From Brachypodius melanocephalos (taxonomy: Eukaryota > Chordata > Aves > Passeriformes > Pycnonotidae), in NCBI GenBank assembly GCA_013398615.1, contig VZSR01003807.1, positions 11,752,066 through 11,816,065 of the forward strand: DNA of 64,000 nucleotides. The letters run 5' to 3'. Of this stretch, positions 39,895-54,420 are shown piece after piece. The translations under genes were made by a program, and so were the position numbers. Numbering within the stretch: the stretch's first letter is position 1; the number at the start of each line of letters is the position of its first letter. The notes beneath the pieces were generated by a model. That model had not been told where the DNA came from and made no database searches. It saw only the letters and a list, made by a program, of their open reading frames with translations.

Positions 39895-42800
39895 TTCGGT
39901 AGCTCATCCTACATTGCATTCAGGGTTTCCTCAACCACAGAAGAGAAACATTGCAGGAAACATCACCAGAAGGTGAGATGAACCAAAAAACCAAAATAGC
40001 ATTGCTATATAAAATCCTTGTTAGGTGAGTTCACCGTGATGAAGGAATCAGCTGAAGACATCTAGCGAATTATCCCACTGCTGTGGTTAATTCTTTCTTT
40101 AGCTTTTGCAGGGGGGTAGGCTCCTCAGCTCCTGCCTGCCTGTGGTTTAGCAGATAGCATCATTACACCCTGACAGTCCCTGGGTGGGAATGCTACTGAT
40201 TAGCATATTTGGCAACCTGTTTTTTATCCTGAGGGCCTGTATGTAGCAGCAGGGCAGAACTGAGAGCAGTGTCCTTATGTCAGCAGGGAGGTGTCTGGTG
40301 GCACAGACAAAAATTTCTTAACTAACTAAGAATTGATAAATCCTCTGTATATATGGGCCCAGAGGTTTCTTTCTTTCAGTTTAGATTTTTTCTTGTTTGT
40401 GCAGTAAATTCCACATAAGACTGGATGGAGAGAAAAGGAAGAACAAATGCAGAGCTGCTAATTAAATTAGCAATTTCCTAAAAGCAAATAGCAGGCACTT
40501 CAATCTCATTAAAAAATACCAGTATAGAGCCCATTCTTTCTGCTTTAAGTGATTAGTTACATGTCCAGATGTCAATGCAGGGAAAACTTGCAAATGTAGA
40601 GAGGTTTATTTTATCTTACTGTGTATATTTCCTTATAATCCATTCTTTCCACCTACCATTTTTGGTGCCTTTTTTAAAATTTATTTTTTAACATATGGAG
40701 TGGTTGCAAAAGACAAAAAGACATTTTTGAGACAGAAAAATGTCCTTCTTGTTGGGTGAAAAAATAAGACTGTATGAGGTGAGAGAGAAGGGAAGGAAAC
40801 TGGGATAATGCTGAGATGGTGCAAGAGATGATGCTTCAAGGAGATGGGTAGTAAAATAGGAAGTCTTTTATGAGGACTTCAGTAGCCCTCTTTAGTCTGG
40901 CATCTTGCTGCAAGGTTAGGTGAGAAAGGCAACCATTAGTTTATCTCAATGCATTTATTGTTGGTATCATATTGATGGCTCTTTTTCTGACACATTGGCA
41001 GGAGCGTTTTTCTTCTAACCCAGGAATTATGAGTGAAGTCCCACTGAGTGATGCACATTTGTGTAGAGTCACATATACTCACCAAAGCTTTTACCATCAG
41101 ACTAAGGTTGATGTTATATTTTGCTGTAAATGTCCTTAGCACAATTTTCAAGATAACTGACAATTTTTCAAAATATTTGTCATGTCCATTAAAATAGAGA
41201 AGCCAGAAGTCTGTTTGTAGCAATTGTTTGTGGTTGTAGGAAGGGTACATGAGAGAAGGTGAGAGAGCAATGTTCCCCAGAGCTCCCTAGTAGTAGATTA
41301 AGGCAGGTTTAGGACATGTTTTAGGTTAAGAGTCCCTTCAATAGCAGGGATTTGCTCTGGGCCTCCTCAGTCCTGAGTAGGTGCCATAAGAAGTAAATTG
41401 GGTCCCTCTGTTTTGTGGATATAGCCCTGCATTTCCTCCACTGTTTCTATATTTGCCTTAAAAAAGAGCCCCTTGCATTAAACTGCATGTCAGTGAAATT
41501 AGTGATGAGAACTTTTCCTTGCACAAAAACTTACATAATGGTTTTAGTTATAGTCCTTGCAGTATTTTCACTAACTACTCACCTGTTCCTACCAGCAGAG
41601 TTTTGTACTTGCAAAAAGGACATCCAGATACACTCAGACAAGTACTATGACTTCATAGAAAACTGAGATTACATTCCATTCAACAGCTTGACCAAAGTAC
41701 ACCAAGTGCAGTATTCTAGCTCTGTACATTTAGCCCTGGCTTTACACTCTGCCTTGTTTTAGTCGTAAAATTGGTGGGTTTATTAAAATATTATATGGAG
41801 TCAAAGGTCCTTTCTAAAAGCCAGCCTGCAGGGCCATGGATTCCAGAGTATTTAGTAACGAGGCACTTCCCTCTGCACAAATAACAAGAGCCACTTCATA
41901 TTTTGTGGCTTTTTCCTTGTTCATGTTTTTCCTTGCTCAGTTGCCTCCCTGGGGAGCAGGTGCTGAGCCCAGAGTGCTGCCACTGCTGGGGAAGGGAACT
42001 GTGCATCCCTGTGAGCTCCACACTCCAGCCAGGGGGCATTCCCAGCCTCTGTGCTGGCCTTTTTACTACATAGAAGTGTGGAGTATTAGTGATAAATCAT
42101 GGTATTCCTAGCACATGGGCAAATTAGACAAATAGAGTCTTTTGTTTTGTTCTGAGTGTGAAGAAAATGTGTGTGTCATAGTAATCCTTCCTTTTTTCCC
42201 CTTGTTATTCATTACTTTTTTCTCCTTAACTTTTCTCAAAGCTAAACTTCCCACAAAATCCAATTATGCTCTAAAAGTCTGTGTTGGCATGAAAGATAAT
42301 TAAAAGTCCACTCAAAACTTTGATTCCCATGTGGTTTAAAAGGCAGAAGTTTAAAGTTAGCAGAGAGGCTGACTGAAGTGGGAAGGTGTTGTTGGTGATG
42401 GAGCAGTTTGGATTGGAAGCTTTGAGGACACATCTGAAGATTTTTCATCGTCCTCAGAGCAGCTGTTACCTGAAATAAGATCCAGTTTTCCCTGGTACCT
42501 TGATGCAATCCATGGACCCTTTCGTTTAGTTGGCTGCTCCAGCATTGCTGAGCTGATTTGGCAAGGGCTGATTTACAGTGGGTCACCAGCTGGATGCTTG
42601 GCCAGGCTGCTCCTCCTCATGCTGACATCTGTCCAAAAACTAAAGGCAGCCTTTCAAATGCAAGGCTGCATACAAGCCCTCTTGTATGGGCCATGTACAT
42701 GTTCACAAATATGAAACTAAAATGTTCTGGTTTAAGTGAAAATATTTATGGGACTGGTTCTCAGTGACCAATATTCATAAATGCATTAAATGTCATAACA

Positions 42801-45800
42801 TTTGTCAAAAAAGCTTCTGATGGGATACATCTTGCATTTCTGTACTTTTCAGTTTAGTATGTTATTCGTGATCCTATACAGGAATTTTAAAGAAAGGTAA
42901 AAAGAGCCAGTTAAGACTTGATTTGATTTATTTCCTTCAGTTTAATTTCATTCCTTCTAGAACAAGAAAATATTCAGTGAAGGTTAGTGGTGCTTTTCTA
43001 GCACTTTTTTTAAACCTGAGTCAGACTGTGCTGCTGTGCTTCCCTGTATTTCTTGCATTCTTCATTTGTATTGATATACAGAAAATTTCATACTAAATAC
43101 AGAAATCTTCTGTTTTGTTTATTGTGGCTTTTATAGGTTTCATCACAATTCCGGGTTTTTCCCTGATGTACCATAGCTCTTGTGAGCACAGCATGGGAAA
43201 GACAATGCTTGCCCACGGCAAGGAGTTGCGTGGTATAATGCACCAGTCCCTTTTTGGGTCTCTCCTAGTGTTAAAATTACCACTCTGTTCCAAAGTTCAG
43301 CATCCAGCGAGGGTGAAAAGTGAGTACAGGGTCTAAAAATGTTGAATATATGTGCCAAGTACTTGAATGTTAGCAAGAGTGGGAGGGAGGTTTAAGGGAA
43401 ATTGTAAACCTTTTTCAAGGCAAGCAAAATGACTGAACTCTTTATCATTTCTTTTCATTTCCAAAATGTCACAGCTTCTTGCTAAGCTCAAAAACGTTGC
43501 CATCATTTATTTGTAAGCTGCTTGAAGGTGCTCTTTTAAAGAATAATTATTAACCTTTCTATTTCAAAACCTGTTCCCGTACAAAGCATTTTTCACTGGA
43601 GGTGGAGTTACAAGGCAGCTTTTTCAGTATGGCATAGAATTTTTCAGGAGGTATTTTCTGAGGGAGGTAAATTGCCAGGGATTGCAGGAAGGCCCTCTGC
43701 TCCTTCAGTTGAGATTGGAGCTCAACAAGTTTCAAACCACGCAGTCAAAGTAACGCTGAGGAGTGGCTGTGAAGACATTGTGCCTTGCAGAGGGACTCAG
43801 GGACTGCATTTCACTCCTGCTGGCCATTCCCGGGCTGCAGCGTTCCCTCTGTGCCCACTGGCCATGGGGAAAGGATCATCCATCGCCTCTGGGATCTCTG
43901 CTTTCCTTTCCCTCCTTGGATCCCTGCAGCAATGTTCTTTTGGGAGCTGCTGGGTGGGAAGAGCAGAGACCCAAGCAAGCCCTGCCTGCCAGGATGGACT
44001 GTTCACCTCTGGACAGGCCCTCAGAGAGAGACCCTGTGGAAGTAACACCAGTGGAAACAGTGATTGCTCGTTCCTTTGTGGGACACTTTGTCTGTGTGTT
44101 AACTAGGTGTCCATTGTTAACTAAGCAGATAAATAGCCCTTTCTCTCCCTTGTTGGGTGGATCAGCTGCTGGGTGAGTTGCAGAAAGCCCAGGATGAGAA
44201 ACAGTCAGTTCAGGCAGAAATTGCAAGCAGGAATTTATGAAGTATTCCTGTGGGCTTTCCTAAGAAATGGCTCACTTTCTCAGGGACCGATGGAAACAGG
44301 CGAGCACTCTGTCACATAATGTTCCCTCTTTAGGAAAACATTTGGTAGTAGTTTAAAAAAGAAAGCTTTATAGAGCTTAAATAATGCCAAAGATGAATTT
44401 TGTGGAGACTGATGCTGTACATACTTAATTTGCAAGGATTTGGATCTTCCAGTGGTGCTTGGAGTTGCTAGCAACAGGTCCAGTGCTTGCCAGTCATATG
44501 TGGGTTTTTTTGCACCACCTCTTTTATTTTAATCATGTTCTTATTATGGCACTCTTAAGCACATGGCTAAATAGTAAAGCTTTTGTGCTCAATTCGTCTG
44601 TATCAACAAGGTCGTGGCACTTGTAATCGTAAAACTAAAGAAACCTGATAAATGCAAGAACAGCTTCTGTTTCACTCATTTTTTTTAAGTAGTTCACGTC
44701 AGTGTTTTGTATTCTGGTTTGTAATTACTCAAGGGTCAGGTAGCCTAGTTTACCTCTAAATAAATAAAGAATAATAAAAACATTTTTTTAATGAAAGTTG
44801 CATTTTTTAAAGATTTAAAGACAGTCTTAAAGAAAATACAAAATACAGTGGAGCATGTCATTCCATATAGTTGAAGTGACCTCTGACCGAATTAATCTGG
44901 CTAAAGTATCCTTGCTGTCTGTACCTTGTTTTGTACAAAGTAAATAAATCAATATATTATCTGATTTACAATCAGCCTGAATGCATCTTAATGATAATTG
45001 GAAGACTTAAAATGTTTCATTGGGCTATGACGACTGCTAACTCCTAATTCCACTTGAAAAAATGAGTGGTTTTCCTGCACAGCAATGTATTGATGCATGC
45101 TGGAGTAACTGGGTGGGCTCAGGTGCCCCTGACAGGCAAACAGGCATTTCTTCTGATGCCCTTTGAAACTCTGTGCTGGAGCTAAGTACTGAATTAATAC
45201 TGTTAGGCCATGTGGTAGTATAGTACTGGAATGCATTGGTGGGGAGGAGATGGAGTCTGGTGTTTTTTCTGTCGGTCCTTGCTTTCTGGGTCAAGGGATT
45301 CTCATCCAGCTCCAGCTAAAACAGTGCAGTTTAAACTGTCACATAAAAGTTGAAGTTGGCATTTTGTTTTAGCCTACAGACAGCAAAGATATATTTTATG
45401 ATTGCTTCAAATATTCTGAATGAGAAAGTTAGAAAGGGACATGCTGCAAACAGAGTCATAGGGGCTTGTGGATAGCTAAATTTTTTTTTTTTTTAATGTA
45501 AAAGCTGAGCAGGTGTCAGTAATACCAGAAATCTGGTGTTCAAGCTATTGTTTTTCATTTTATACTTGGAGCTGAAACAAGAATGGTCTTTCTGGTGTTT
45601 GTCCACCCCACTCTTTAAACAAAGAGTTTCTGATCTATGGCCAGCCCCTTTTAGGCACTGTGATAATGCCGTCATTCATTATTAACAGAGAGCAGAGGAG
45701 AAGTGGAGGCCTCAAATACATCAGGAACAAGCAAGATGGGAAATGAAGGTATCAATTATGTATCTGCCATGTTGATGATGCTCTTACAGAGTAGATGTTT

Positions 45801-48800
45801 TCCCCTAAGGGAAGAGTCTGCTGGGAGAGCAAAGCATATTCTCAGTGCCTTCTCTGACAACAAGATGACGTCTCCCCAGCTGAAGCTTCAACAGGTCCCT
45901 TTCTTTAGCCCTTTTTGCTCCCAGGAGTAATTGATGCTGTGGTTAGTCCTGGGCTGGTGCCTGGATCTAAAGGGAGAGTGCTGCTGCGTCTCCCACAGGG
46001 AAGTGTGATCCTGGTTTCCAGCCACGAGTGACAAGCACCTGCATGCACTGTGAACAGGGCAGGCTCCAGCCCAGCATCCCAGTGCAATGGGCTGAAGGGC
46101 AGCAGCTTTCTCATTTGTGATTTGTTCCAACTGAAGTTTTTTTTATTACCAGTGCCTCATTTCCATAAACACTGATTCCATGGAAATTCTGAAGTAAAAA
46201 AAAAAAAGTATGAATACAGCCTCAAACTTTCATGAAAATGGTACAATTCCACTGGGTTTTACTATAGTGATTTACAGTGCCATCACCTTGCTTGATGGAA
46301 TTACTGTTTCTTGATTGTGTAGGAAAGGGACCATACTGGTTTTTAAAGTAAAACTGAATCCTATCACAGTTGCACAGACTTATCCTTTGACATGAACATG
46401 CCCCTGAGTGTCTGAGTTTCAGCTGGCAAAAGAAGGGCAGCTAGACTCACAAACACGTCAGCTTGTGCCTGGTTTTTCCCGCCTTGGCCCTAGTAAAGAA
46501 CAAGTTACAGGGAATAAATGAGCTGTTTGCTGTGTGGCTGGGGATGAAGAGGGTAATGAAACATGATGCAGAATAAAAGTCATCTGCAACTTGGCAACTC
46601 CCTTTTCCTCAAAGCAAAGAAGATGACTTAGACTATATTAAGAATTATGAGATTATATGTACAGAATTATATGAATGATTTTTACAGGCATTTGCAGGTT
46701 TTAGAGTTGGCAAATTAGTATTTTGACTAAGAAGGCTGTGTATAATCATTAATAGGTTGTTCTGAGTATTTTGGAGTTTTACTACTATTGTTTATTCAAG
46801 CTGGTATCTAGCAACAAAGATGATAATTTTAGAGGCAGCTAAAAACTGAACTTAAAAATAAACACAGTTCTCTCTACAAAGACAGCAGAGCTAAAAGCCT
46901 GTACAAATATTTGCAGTGACAGCAACAATCAGAAATTTGCTGGTTGGGTTTAAAAGTTTTCTTGACCTCCCTGGCAGAGTGCTGGGGCCAGCAAGGTCAC
47001 AGAAAGAGACTATTTGCTTTGAGGTTGACTTGCACACATTTGGACAAGTGCAATATGCTGTTTCCTGTACTAGAACAAAAGGCGTTGAAGTGGTGCCAGT
47101 ATAGAAGAAAATGTTGCTCTTTAAAGGCAGCACAATGAGGTCTGGGCTGTCCTGTCCCAGGCATTTAATGACATAACTGATCAAATTGCTCCTAGGGTTG
47201 TGGGTATGTAAATGTTCTGTTGTTCATAGATCAGGAACTCCTTGTCATAGTACTTAGGAGTGGGGAAGCATTGGGATGGGAGCTCACAAAACCAAACTTG
47301 CTTTCAGGTTATATAAACATGTTAATTGTGAAAGATTTGGTTAAAGATAGTAATAATAAAGGGAAAAACACATGTAATATTCATACAGAATATGCCAATG
47401 TGTTTTGCAAGGGCACTGCATGGTCTGGAATGAGTTGGAGTGGGTTCCCCACCTTTTTCATGCTGGAGAAGAAAAGAGCTGATGATGTCAGCATTTCATG
47501 TGGTCATTGCTTCAGCACTGGAGCCATCAGAGCCCCTCTCACAGCTGTTGGCAGTGAGCTCAGGTGATCGCTTCCTGGCAGAAGTTTTCCCTCTCTTCAC
47601 AGACTTCTCTCCCCTTCACTCCTGTCCTGTTCCTGCCCCACCTCAGTGGTACACTCTCCAGCTCAGCAGTAGAAGCTGACTCAGTTTTAGAAGCCCAGAT
47701 AAAAAGCTATTTTTCTTTTGTTTCAGTGCAGTGCAGCCTTACCAATGGTCACCAGCGTGGCTGGTGGTTCGTCTAAGGTTTCTGTTGTGCTGGTGCAAAA
47801 ACACAGGCTGAGACAACTGGAAGCCCACTTGTGTGGCAGCATCTCTGTAAAGCTGTACCTGTGTGCAGTGGAGAGGGATAGCAGCTGAGTCCTTTAGCTA
47901 GTGATGCAGAGTAGGTGAGTTAGTAGGATAATCCCCTAACATCCTACAGCATCTCTTTGAGATGACATACACCTCCAAAGGAGCCAGCCAGATGAGACCT
48001 GTGGAAGCCTCAAGCTTGCTTAGGGATGGAAAGAAGCTATAAACAGCCCAGAGGAACTTTGGCCATGCTTTTACTGTTTTGCTAGGTGGAGAGGACAGTG
48101 AGTAGCTAGGGCCACCTGAGGGTGTGGTGTACCTACTGCCCCATCTTTCCTGTCAGTCAGCTGGCACTGGGGATCCTTCCCTGCCTTTCCTTGCCTCAGC
48201 AGGTGCTGCTGCTAAAATCAGCCATCCAGGGGCTCCTGCCCTGTTTGGGGCAGATGGAAAGTAAATTGCTGCTTGCTGGGGAGGTGGAAACCAGGGCCAA
48301 AGGCTTCCCTGTGACTCTCCTCAGCCAGTTTTATCTCAGCATCAGTAAAACACATCTATTAACTACTGCAAAGGTGGTTGCTTTTAATTCCTCTTTATTG
48401 CCACAAAGAAGAAGGGCCACAGGTGCTTCAGCTTATTTTCACACTTCTAGCCAATATCTACTGGGGAGATTTACCACTTGCCTGCAGCTAAAATGATTTG
48501 TTTTAAATTTATTACGGTTATTTTTCTCCCCTATATTAAGGCTATGCCAAGAAAAGTCAGTAAAGAAGTATTTCCAGTTTTGCAGTTCTGTTTTTCAGAT
48601 GTGATGTTTTAAAATGTCAATACAATTTAATAGAATTTAATAAGATAAGTACATGCAGCTTATTTTAGATGAAATTACAAAATCATCCCCAAAAAAAGTA
48701 AACTGTAAATAGAAATACATACCACTGTACTCCAAGGAGATTTACCCCTCAATATTCAGACACAAAAAGCATTAATTTTCAATTAGCAGCCCAGTTGCTC

Positions 48801-50052
48801 AAAGTAGTTTGGTTGCTCTTTTATGTACACTGCTTTTAGTTGTTGTTTTTTCTGTCCTCCCACATCTGTTATTGTGCCTGGATTTTTTTCCCCGTTTTTT
48901 GGAGGAGTTGCTTTGACCTTTGATATGATGTTTCATATATCTGGAAAATGTAACTGTCTGGAAACTTTCCATTTGCTGATTTTTTCTCAAGTATTGGGGT
49001 TGAGGATAAAAGAATAAGCAGCCTACATTAAACCTATGATCCTTTTCCTTCTGGCTGGAGCTGGCTGTGGCCAGGGTGAGAGAGGAGGTACCAAGAATTG
49101 GTACCAGATTGCTTTCAAATCTGTGTAAGATGATGGCTGAGCATTGGCTTGTTCCTTCTTCAGGAAGTTGGAAGTGTGGAAGTTAAACATTTTATTGAAG
49201 AGGAGGAAGAAGCTGTTGTGTAGCTCTTCCAACTAGGACTGCATGTTGCCAAAACATAAATAATTAATTTACAAACATGTTTGTGGGCATATTGCAAGCA
49301 TAGTCAGATCTTTTGGTTTTTTTCAGACCTTAAGAGAATCCTTGATGTGTTCTGACATAAGAAACAGCTGAGAAGAGAGGTGGTGTGACTATGGAGGTCT
49401 GACTGCAGTGCTCAGTGCGCTGTAGAACACACCCAGCTCAGCTGCCAGTGTAGATGGAGCAGATGAGCTCTGAAACATGAGGTTTCTGCATGGGAAGTGT
49501 AATTTAGTGAGGCTGGGGAGCCCTGACTTGGCTGTGTTGCCTTTGGTATTTCTAGTGTCTCTACAGAGTGTCCTACTAGCATAACTTTGCTTTTTTATTT
49601 TTTTTCTATAGAATTAACCCTGTGGGAGTGAAAACTATATTGTGAAGTAACACTGAAGCTGGATGTTACAAGTGTGTTATCTGCATTTGGGATACACTAG
49701 CAAGAGATAATTTGTGGTAATGATGGCCTGTAACCTAACAAACCAACCAACAGCTCAACCAACAACCAAGTTGAGGTGGTTATTGTGACCAAGGAAAAAA
49801 AAAGCTACATTTTTTGCGCTTTACCTGAGTGATGCAGCAAGCACATGTCAAGTCCTAATGTCAACCCTGTTTTATGTCTTCTTTCTTGTGTAATTAGTAG
49901 GAAGCTCAGGTCAGGTCCCCTGTTTGCTTGCTGGGGATCAGTGTCCTGTAGGACTAGGGCCTTCTGCCTAAGAGACAGATAGCTAAATAAGCTTTTCCAG
50001 GTCTTCAGCCAGTTAATCCCAGGTGTACAGTATTTATTCTAGTGAGAGCTAG

Positions 50053-50075
50053 AATAAATAAATAAATAAATAAAT
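50053..50075 (+). repeat. AATA tetranucleotide microsatellite
   Basis: Nearly six uninterrupted ATAA units are present. Confidence 0.93.
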
Positions 50076-50897
50076 GTTTGTAACTTTGGTCATATTCCTT
50101 TTCGGCACGCTGCAGAAGAGAACAGTGTGGCTGAGCATCCCCCTGAGCCACACAGCTCTTTGAAACTTGGAGCCCTGAGTATCCATGCTATCACTTTCAG
50201 GGAAGCACAGGTTTCCCTCTTTTTCTTTGAAGTACCTGTGTAGCAGTGCCTGTGCTTTTTGCAGAGCTTAGACAGGGGCTCATCACAGGCAGAACAGAAT
50301 GTGGTCTTTTGAGCTGAATTTCCCACTCTTGCTGTGGTTGACTTTCTGCAGCAAGGTAGCATTTTGCTTGTGGAAGCAGTGGAAGTTTCAGGATTCAGAC
50401 CTGAAGCCCTTTCTGGACTTTAGCACTGCTAATCCAAGTGTGATCTCAACAACACCAAAGGCATTGTGTGTGTATCCTTGCAAAACCCTGGAGGTATTCA
50501 GGCCATCATCTCCATCCCTGTTGTGGTTATCCTAGGAGGATTCCCTCTGGCTCTTCCAGGGCAGCAGCCAGCATCCCCACGAAGTAGCCACTACCCAGCC
50601 TGTTTAGCTCATTGCCAGTGGGAGGTCCAATTAACATTTGGCAATATTGGCAGTTCCATATGGAAACTACCACTCTGCCACCCACATTTGAACTTCAGCT
50701 TTTTCCTTTCATTTATTAAAACACAATCAAGTCAATTAGCTCATGACAGAGTTTCTCCAAAGTTAAACTCCAGATGTATGGCAAGGCAAAATCATGCAGA
50801 TGCCAATTCATTGTGCTGCCTGGAGGTAGATTATATCTCTCCCATTTACCAGTTTATCCACCATGGATTAGCTGTATTTTTTCCCTTCCCTGTAGAT

Positions 50898-50955
50898 TAA
50901 AAAAACCAACAACAAAACAACCAAACCAAAGCAAAAACATCCACAAAACAAAAAT
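50898..50955 (-). repeat. ACAAAACC-rich low-complexity tract
   Basis: Short CAAA and CCAAA units continue for about 55 bases, similar to the tract at 29478-29583. Confidence 0.85.
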
Positions 50956-53900
50956 GTGAGAAAGGAAAAAAAATTCCATCTGGTTCAGGTCAGGAAAAAT
51001 AATAATTTGAGATAGGTCTTGAAAATGACATTTATAGTGTCAGAATGACTTCTGATTTTTAATGGCTACGTCAAACCTTTTATCATGCAGTGCCTTGAAG
51101 TTTGCCAGTAAGCTCAAGGAATAAGCAGCTTATACTCTATAGCAAGTTGATGACTTACTGCTAATTGGGGATAATAAGCAGCTGCAAAAACATGTTCATT
51201 TTGCTGGTATAAAAACCATGATTTCCAACTCTGTGCCCTCTGGCAAGGCAGTACAGAAAACCATATTGTTGTCAGAAGAAGTTTTGAGGTCTCAATAAAC
51301 CAAGATGACTTTCACAGCACATCCCTTCGAGGCAGCAGAGTGCAGTGAGAGGAGGAGAGAGAAAAAAATTGTACTAGCTAAGTGGTAGTTATTAAGCACA
51401 GAAATTGTATCCAAATCCATGTGTAAAGTAACTCTGAACTGTGGCCAAGGCACCTTGTGGTGTATTTCTCAATTCATTTGTGGTTAGGCAATACCCCAAG
51501 TCACCTGTATTCTATGTTCATTCACCAGATCATTTCAAGCATGGTGAATCACATTCACCAGGTGAGTGATGGATGGATGTTATCATCCATAACACCATTC
51601 ACCAGGATGAAAAGGTTTTCCTCACATGTTTTAAGAGTGATGTGGTGATACCATGGCAATACTGCAAGAGAGCTATTGCTAGTGAAAGCATGAGGCACCA
51701 GTCCTTCCTTAGTGCCTTGATATCAGTGGAGCACTTGATTGTGTGCCTTTTTCCCTCTTGGTTATGTTGTCCAGCAATAGGAGGAGGGCTTTTCCTTCAT
51801 CTTGCCACTCTTAACCTTGCTGTATGACAAGGACTCAGAGCAGAGTTGCAGTACAGGTGGGTGAGCCTTGGTTGGTGTGGGTGAGAGAAGGGATTGCAGC
51901 ATAAAAGGTGCAGCATGGTGGGGAAAGAAGAGGTCTTGATGTTCTGCTGGTACCATCTGTTGTACTTAACAGCCCTGATGTGAGAAAGAATCTCTTAAAT
52001 ATATACCAGTGCTCCAGCAGGATTGGATTAGATCAGTTGTGTAGAAAGGTGCTGGTGAGGGGAGTGCAGGTTAGGTTCTTCTGTTGACTTTTCATTTTCA
52101 CTGCCAAGAGAAAAAATACACAGAAGTAAGAAAATACAGAATATCTAATGTCATAAATACAGTCCTCTTTTGTTTTGATCATGAATTTCTCTAAGTCAAA
52201 GTTTTTTATAAATGGTCTTGCTGCATTCCAGATCACAAGGCCTGGAACCAGCAGAAACACACTCTACTTCACAGGAATTGATATTAGACTTGCTTGAAAT
52301 GATCTGGTGGGTCATTCTTCTGTTGCATTCTGCTCTTATAAAATTAGTTGTGAGTTCTTATCTGAAGAAAGCCTTAGTGTGTGCCAGTGCTGATGTCTTA
52401 GTGTTGAAGTGTACCATGCCCTGGGAAAACTGTGATGATTTCAGATGCCTGCCTCAGCCACACAGCATCTCTGGAGATCCTTCACAGCAGTAAAGTGTTT
52501 CCTTAGCAGCTACAGAGATCAGCACTGCTTATTGCAAGTAGCCTTCCTGGAATAAGACATCTTCAGGCATCTCTAAGCATTTGTAGGAAAGTCAGGGTAA
52601 TCCACAGACTGATCTAACCTTCTCTGGCTGCTCACAAGCTTGAGGAGAGGCTGTCCTTTTTGTACATTTCATCTAATTAACAGCCCATGTGGCACGATTT
52701 CGCTTTGTGGTGTCTCTGCTAGCCTTGTTGTTGGCCTTTTGCAGCAAGATCTCCTCATCTTGTGATATCCACATGCAGGATTCATATCCTCTCTTCTTGT
52801 CCTTCTTGTGCACCCAGCTGATCCTGCAGCTGGAAAATCTTTGCCTAGGGCAAAGGACTGGAATATGATCATGTAAACTATGCAGGTACTATAGCCAGAA
52901 GTCCTAGTGTCAAACTTATTAATAATGTTTATTGAAGGCAATGAAGTGACTCACTGGCTTTTTGAAGATGGTGGGAAGAAGGCAGGACTTCAAGACACTA
53001 TATACAAATAGAAGAGTACTACAAGTCAGCAAGCTCCTCTAAACCTTGTAAAGCTAAGGTATTTCTTTTCCCCACAGTGAATATGTATAATGTTTATAAT
53101 GATTAATAGAAGGTAGATAAGTTCTCTGAGGTGAAAAACACACTGCTTTATTCTTAAGTAGTGTGCATCTGAAGCACCAGTTTCCTGTGGAGTGTTTCAA
53201 ACAAGAGGAGTAATAACTTTTGTAAAGATCTTTCTATAAATGCTCTCAAATGTCATTGCTGAAATTGTGGGTTTTTTTCTAACTAGTTTATTAATTGATA
53301 AAATGTGCTAGCTTTTGAGTATATATACCCACATAATAAATGTGCTTTTGAATATAAATAAGTTCTTTTTTCTAGACATATTACTTTTTCTTAGATTATT
53401 TCTAAAGTTAGTTTGTGATATCTGGCTATGCCTATTTCTTCTTTTCAAATACATATTTCAAGTGAGGGGATTGGTACAAGGTCCATGGATTAGTAAATTC
53501 CAAATTTTGAGCGCTTGTTGAATTCACTAGATAAATCAACTCTTTGCTTTCTGTTGTCAGAAGAAATTAATGTTGACATCTGCTTTCAAAAGTTTCCATC
53601 TTCCTGAACAGAATTATTGGCCATGAATGTCATGTATTTGCTCAGTTTGAAGCAGACAGAATTCTGTATGTAGGAGGAGTATCATTATTTTGGAGTTACC
53701 AGTTTTCAGCAGGGGGCAGAACAGGGACTGATGCAAGTCTGTATTTCTCTCTGGGAAGCTACTGAAATCCTAATCCACTTCCATTTCTACTAGTAGGTAC
53801 AGGATGAAAAAAAATGTGGGTGAGGTTTTTGTGAAAGTGGTTTCCTGCAACAGGCTGCTCCATGACTCAGGAGGATTTGAAAGGATCAGTGTTTTAGTGC

Positions 53901-54199
53901 TTATAAGACCATGCTGTGTATCACCAGGATGCAGGCTCTTCACACCAGTAGCCCAGCCTTTCTGAGCCTCTGGAGAGAAGAACATAGGTTTTGTCCTGCT
54001 GCCTCAAGGGTGGGTAGCCTCTCACTCCGCTGAGCTGGTATCTCACTGTTTCTGCCAGTGAGATAATGCCTGGCTCCCATCCCAGGACAAAACTCTACAG
54101 CCAGCAGATCCAGGTCTCTTTCCTTCACAGCTTCACTTCTGAGTATTTGGATTTACAAGTGCTGATTTCACAGAGAAATCATGTGTTTCCACACCCCTC

Positions 54200-54420
54200 A
54201 GCATCACAGGAATCTTGACTGGGAGGGACTCAGGAGGTTACTCAGAGCAGGACTGTTCCTGACAGTAGATGAGGTCAGCCCCAGAAGGAGCTTTGGAGGT
54301 TTGCCTGGCTGAGCCTTCACACCCTCCCAGGACCTGTTCCAGTGCTGCACTACCCAACTTCTGGTGGTGTTTTCCTTACCTCTTACCTGCCTTTTCCTGG
54401 CTGCAAACTGTGGCACTCAT
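54200..54420 (-). mobile_element. Old, diverged CR1 fragment
   Basis: The + strand reads gactgggagggactcaggag, then ccaggacctgttccagtgct and gcactacc, resembling a reverse CR1. A - strand frame keeps RSWVVQHWNRSWEGV, a weak match to the VVKHWNRLP motif of CR1 ORF2. Divergence is higher than in the copy at 20.8 kb. The boundaries are approximate, and related sequence may extend towards 54.8 kb. Confidence 0.62.

Larger units (their letters stand above)
37261..54199. other. Non-coding stretch, probable PHACTR2 intron
   Basis: It contains the CT, AATA and CAAA repeats listed separately. The longer frames (43672-44106 and 48122-48496 on +, 38790-38335 on -) have no recognisable domain or exon context. 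Confidence 0.65.

Noticed and set aside
43672..44226. Several overlapping frames of 83-144 codons on both strands
   Set aside because: Overlapping frames on both strands in a locally GC-richer patch with few stops; no domain or splice context.
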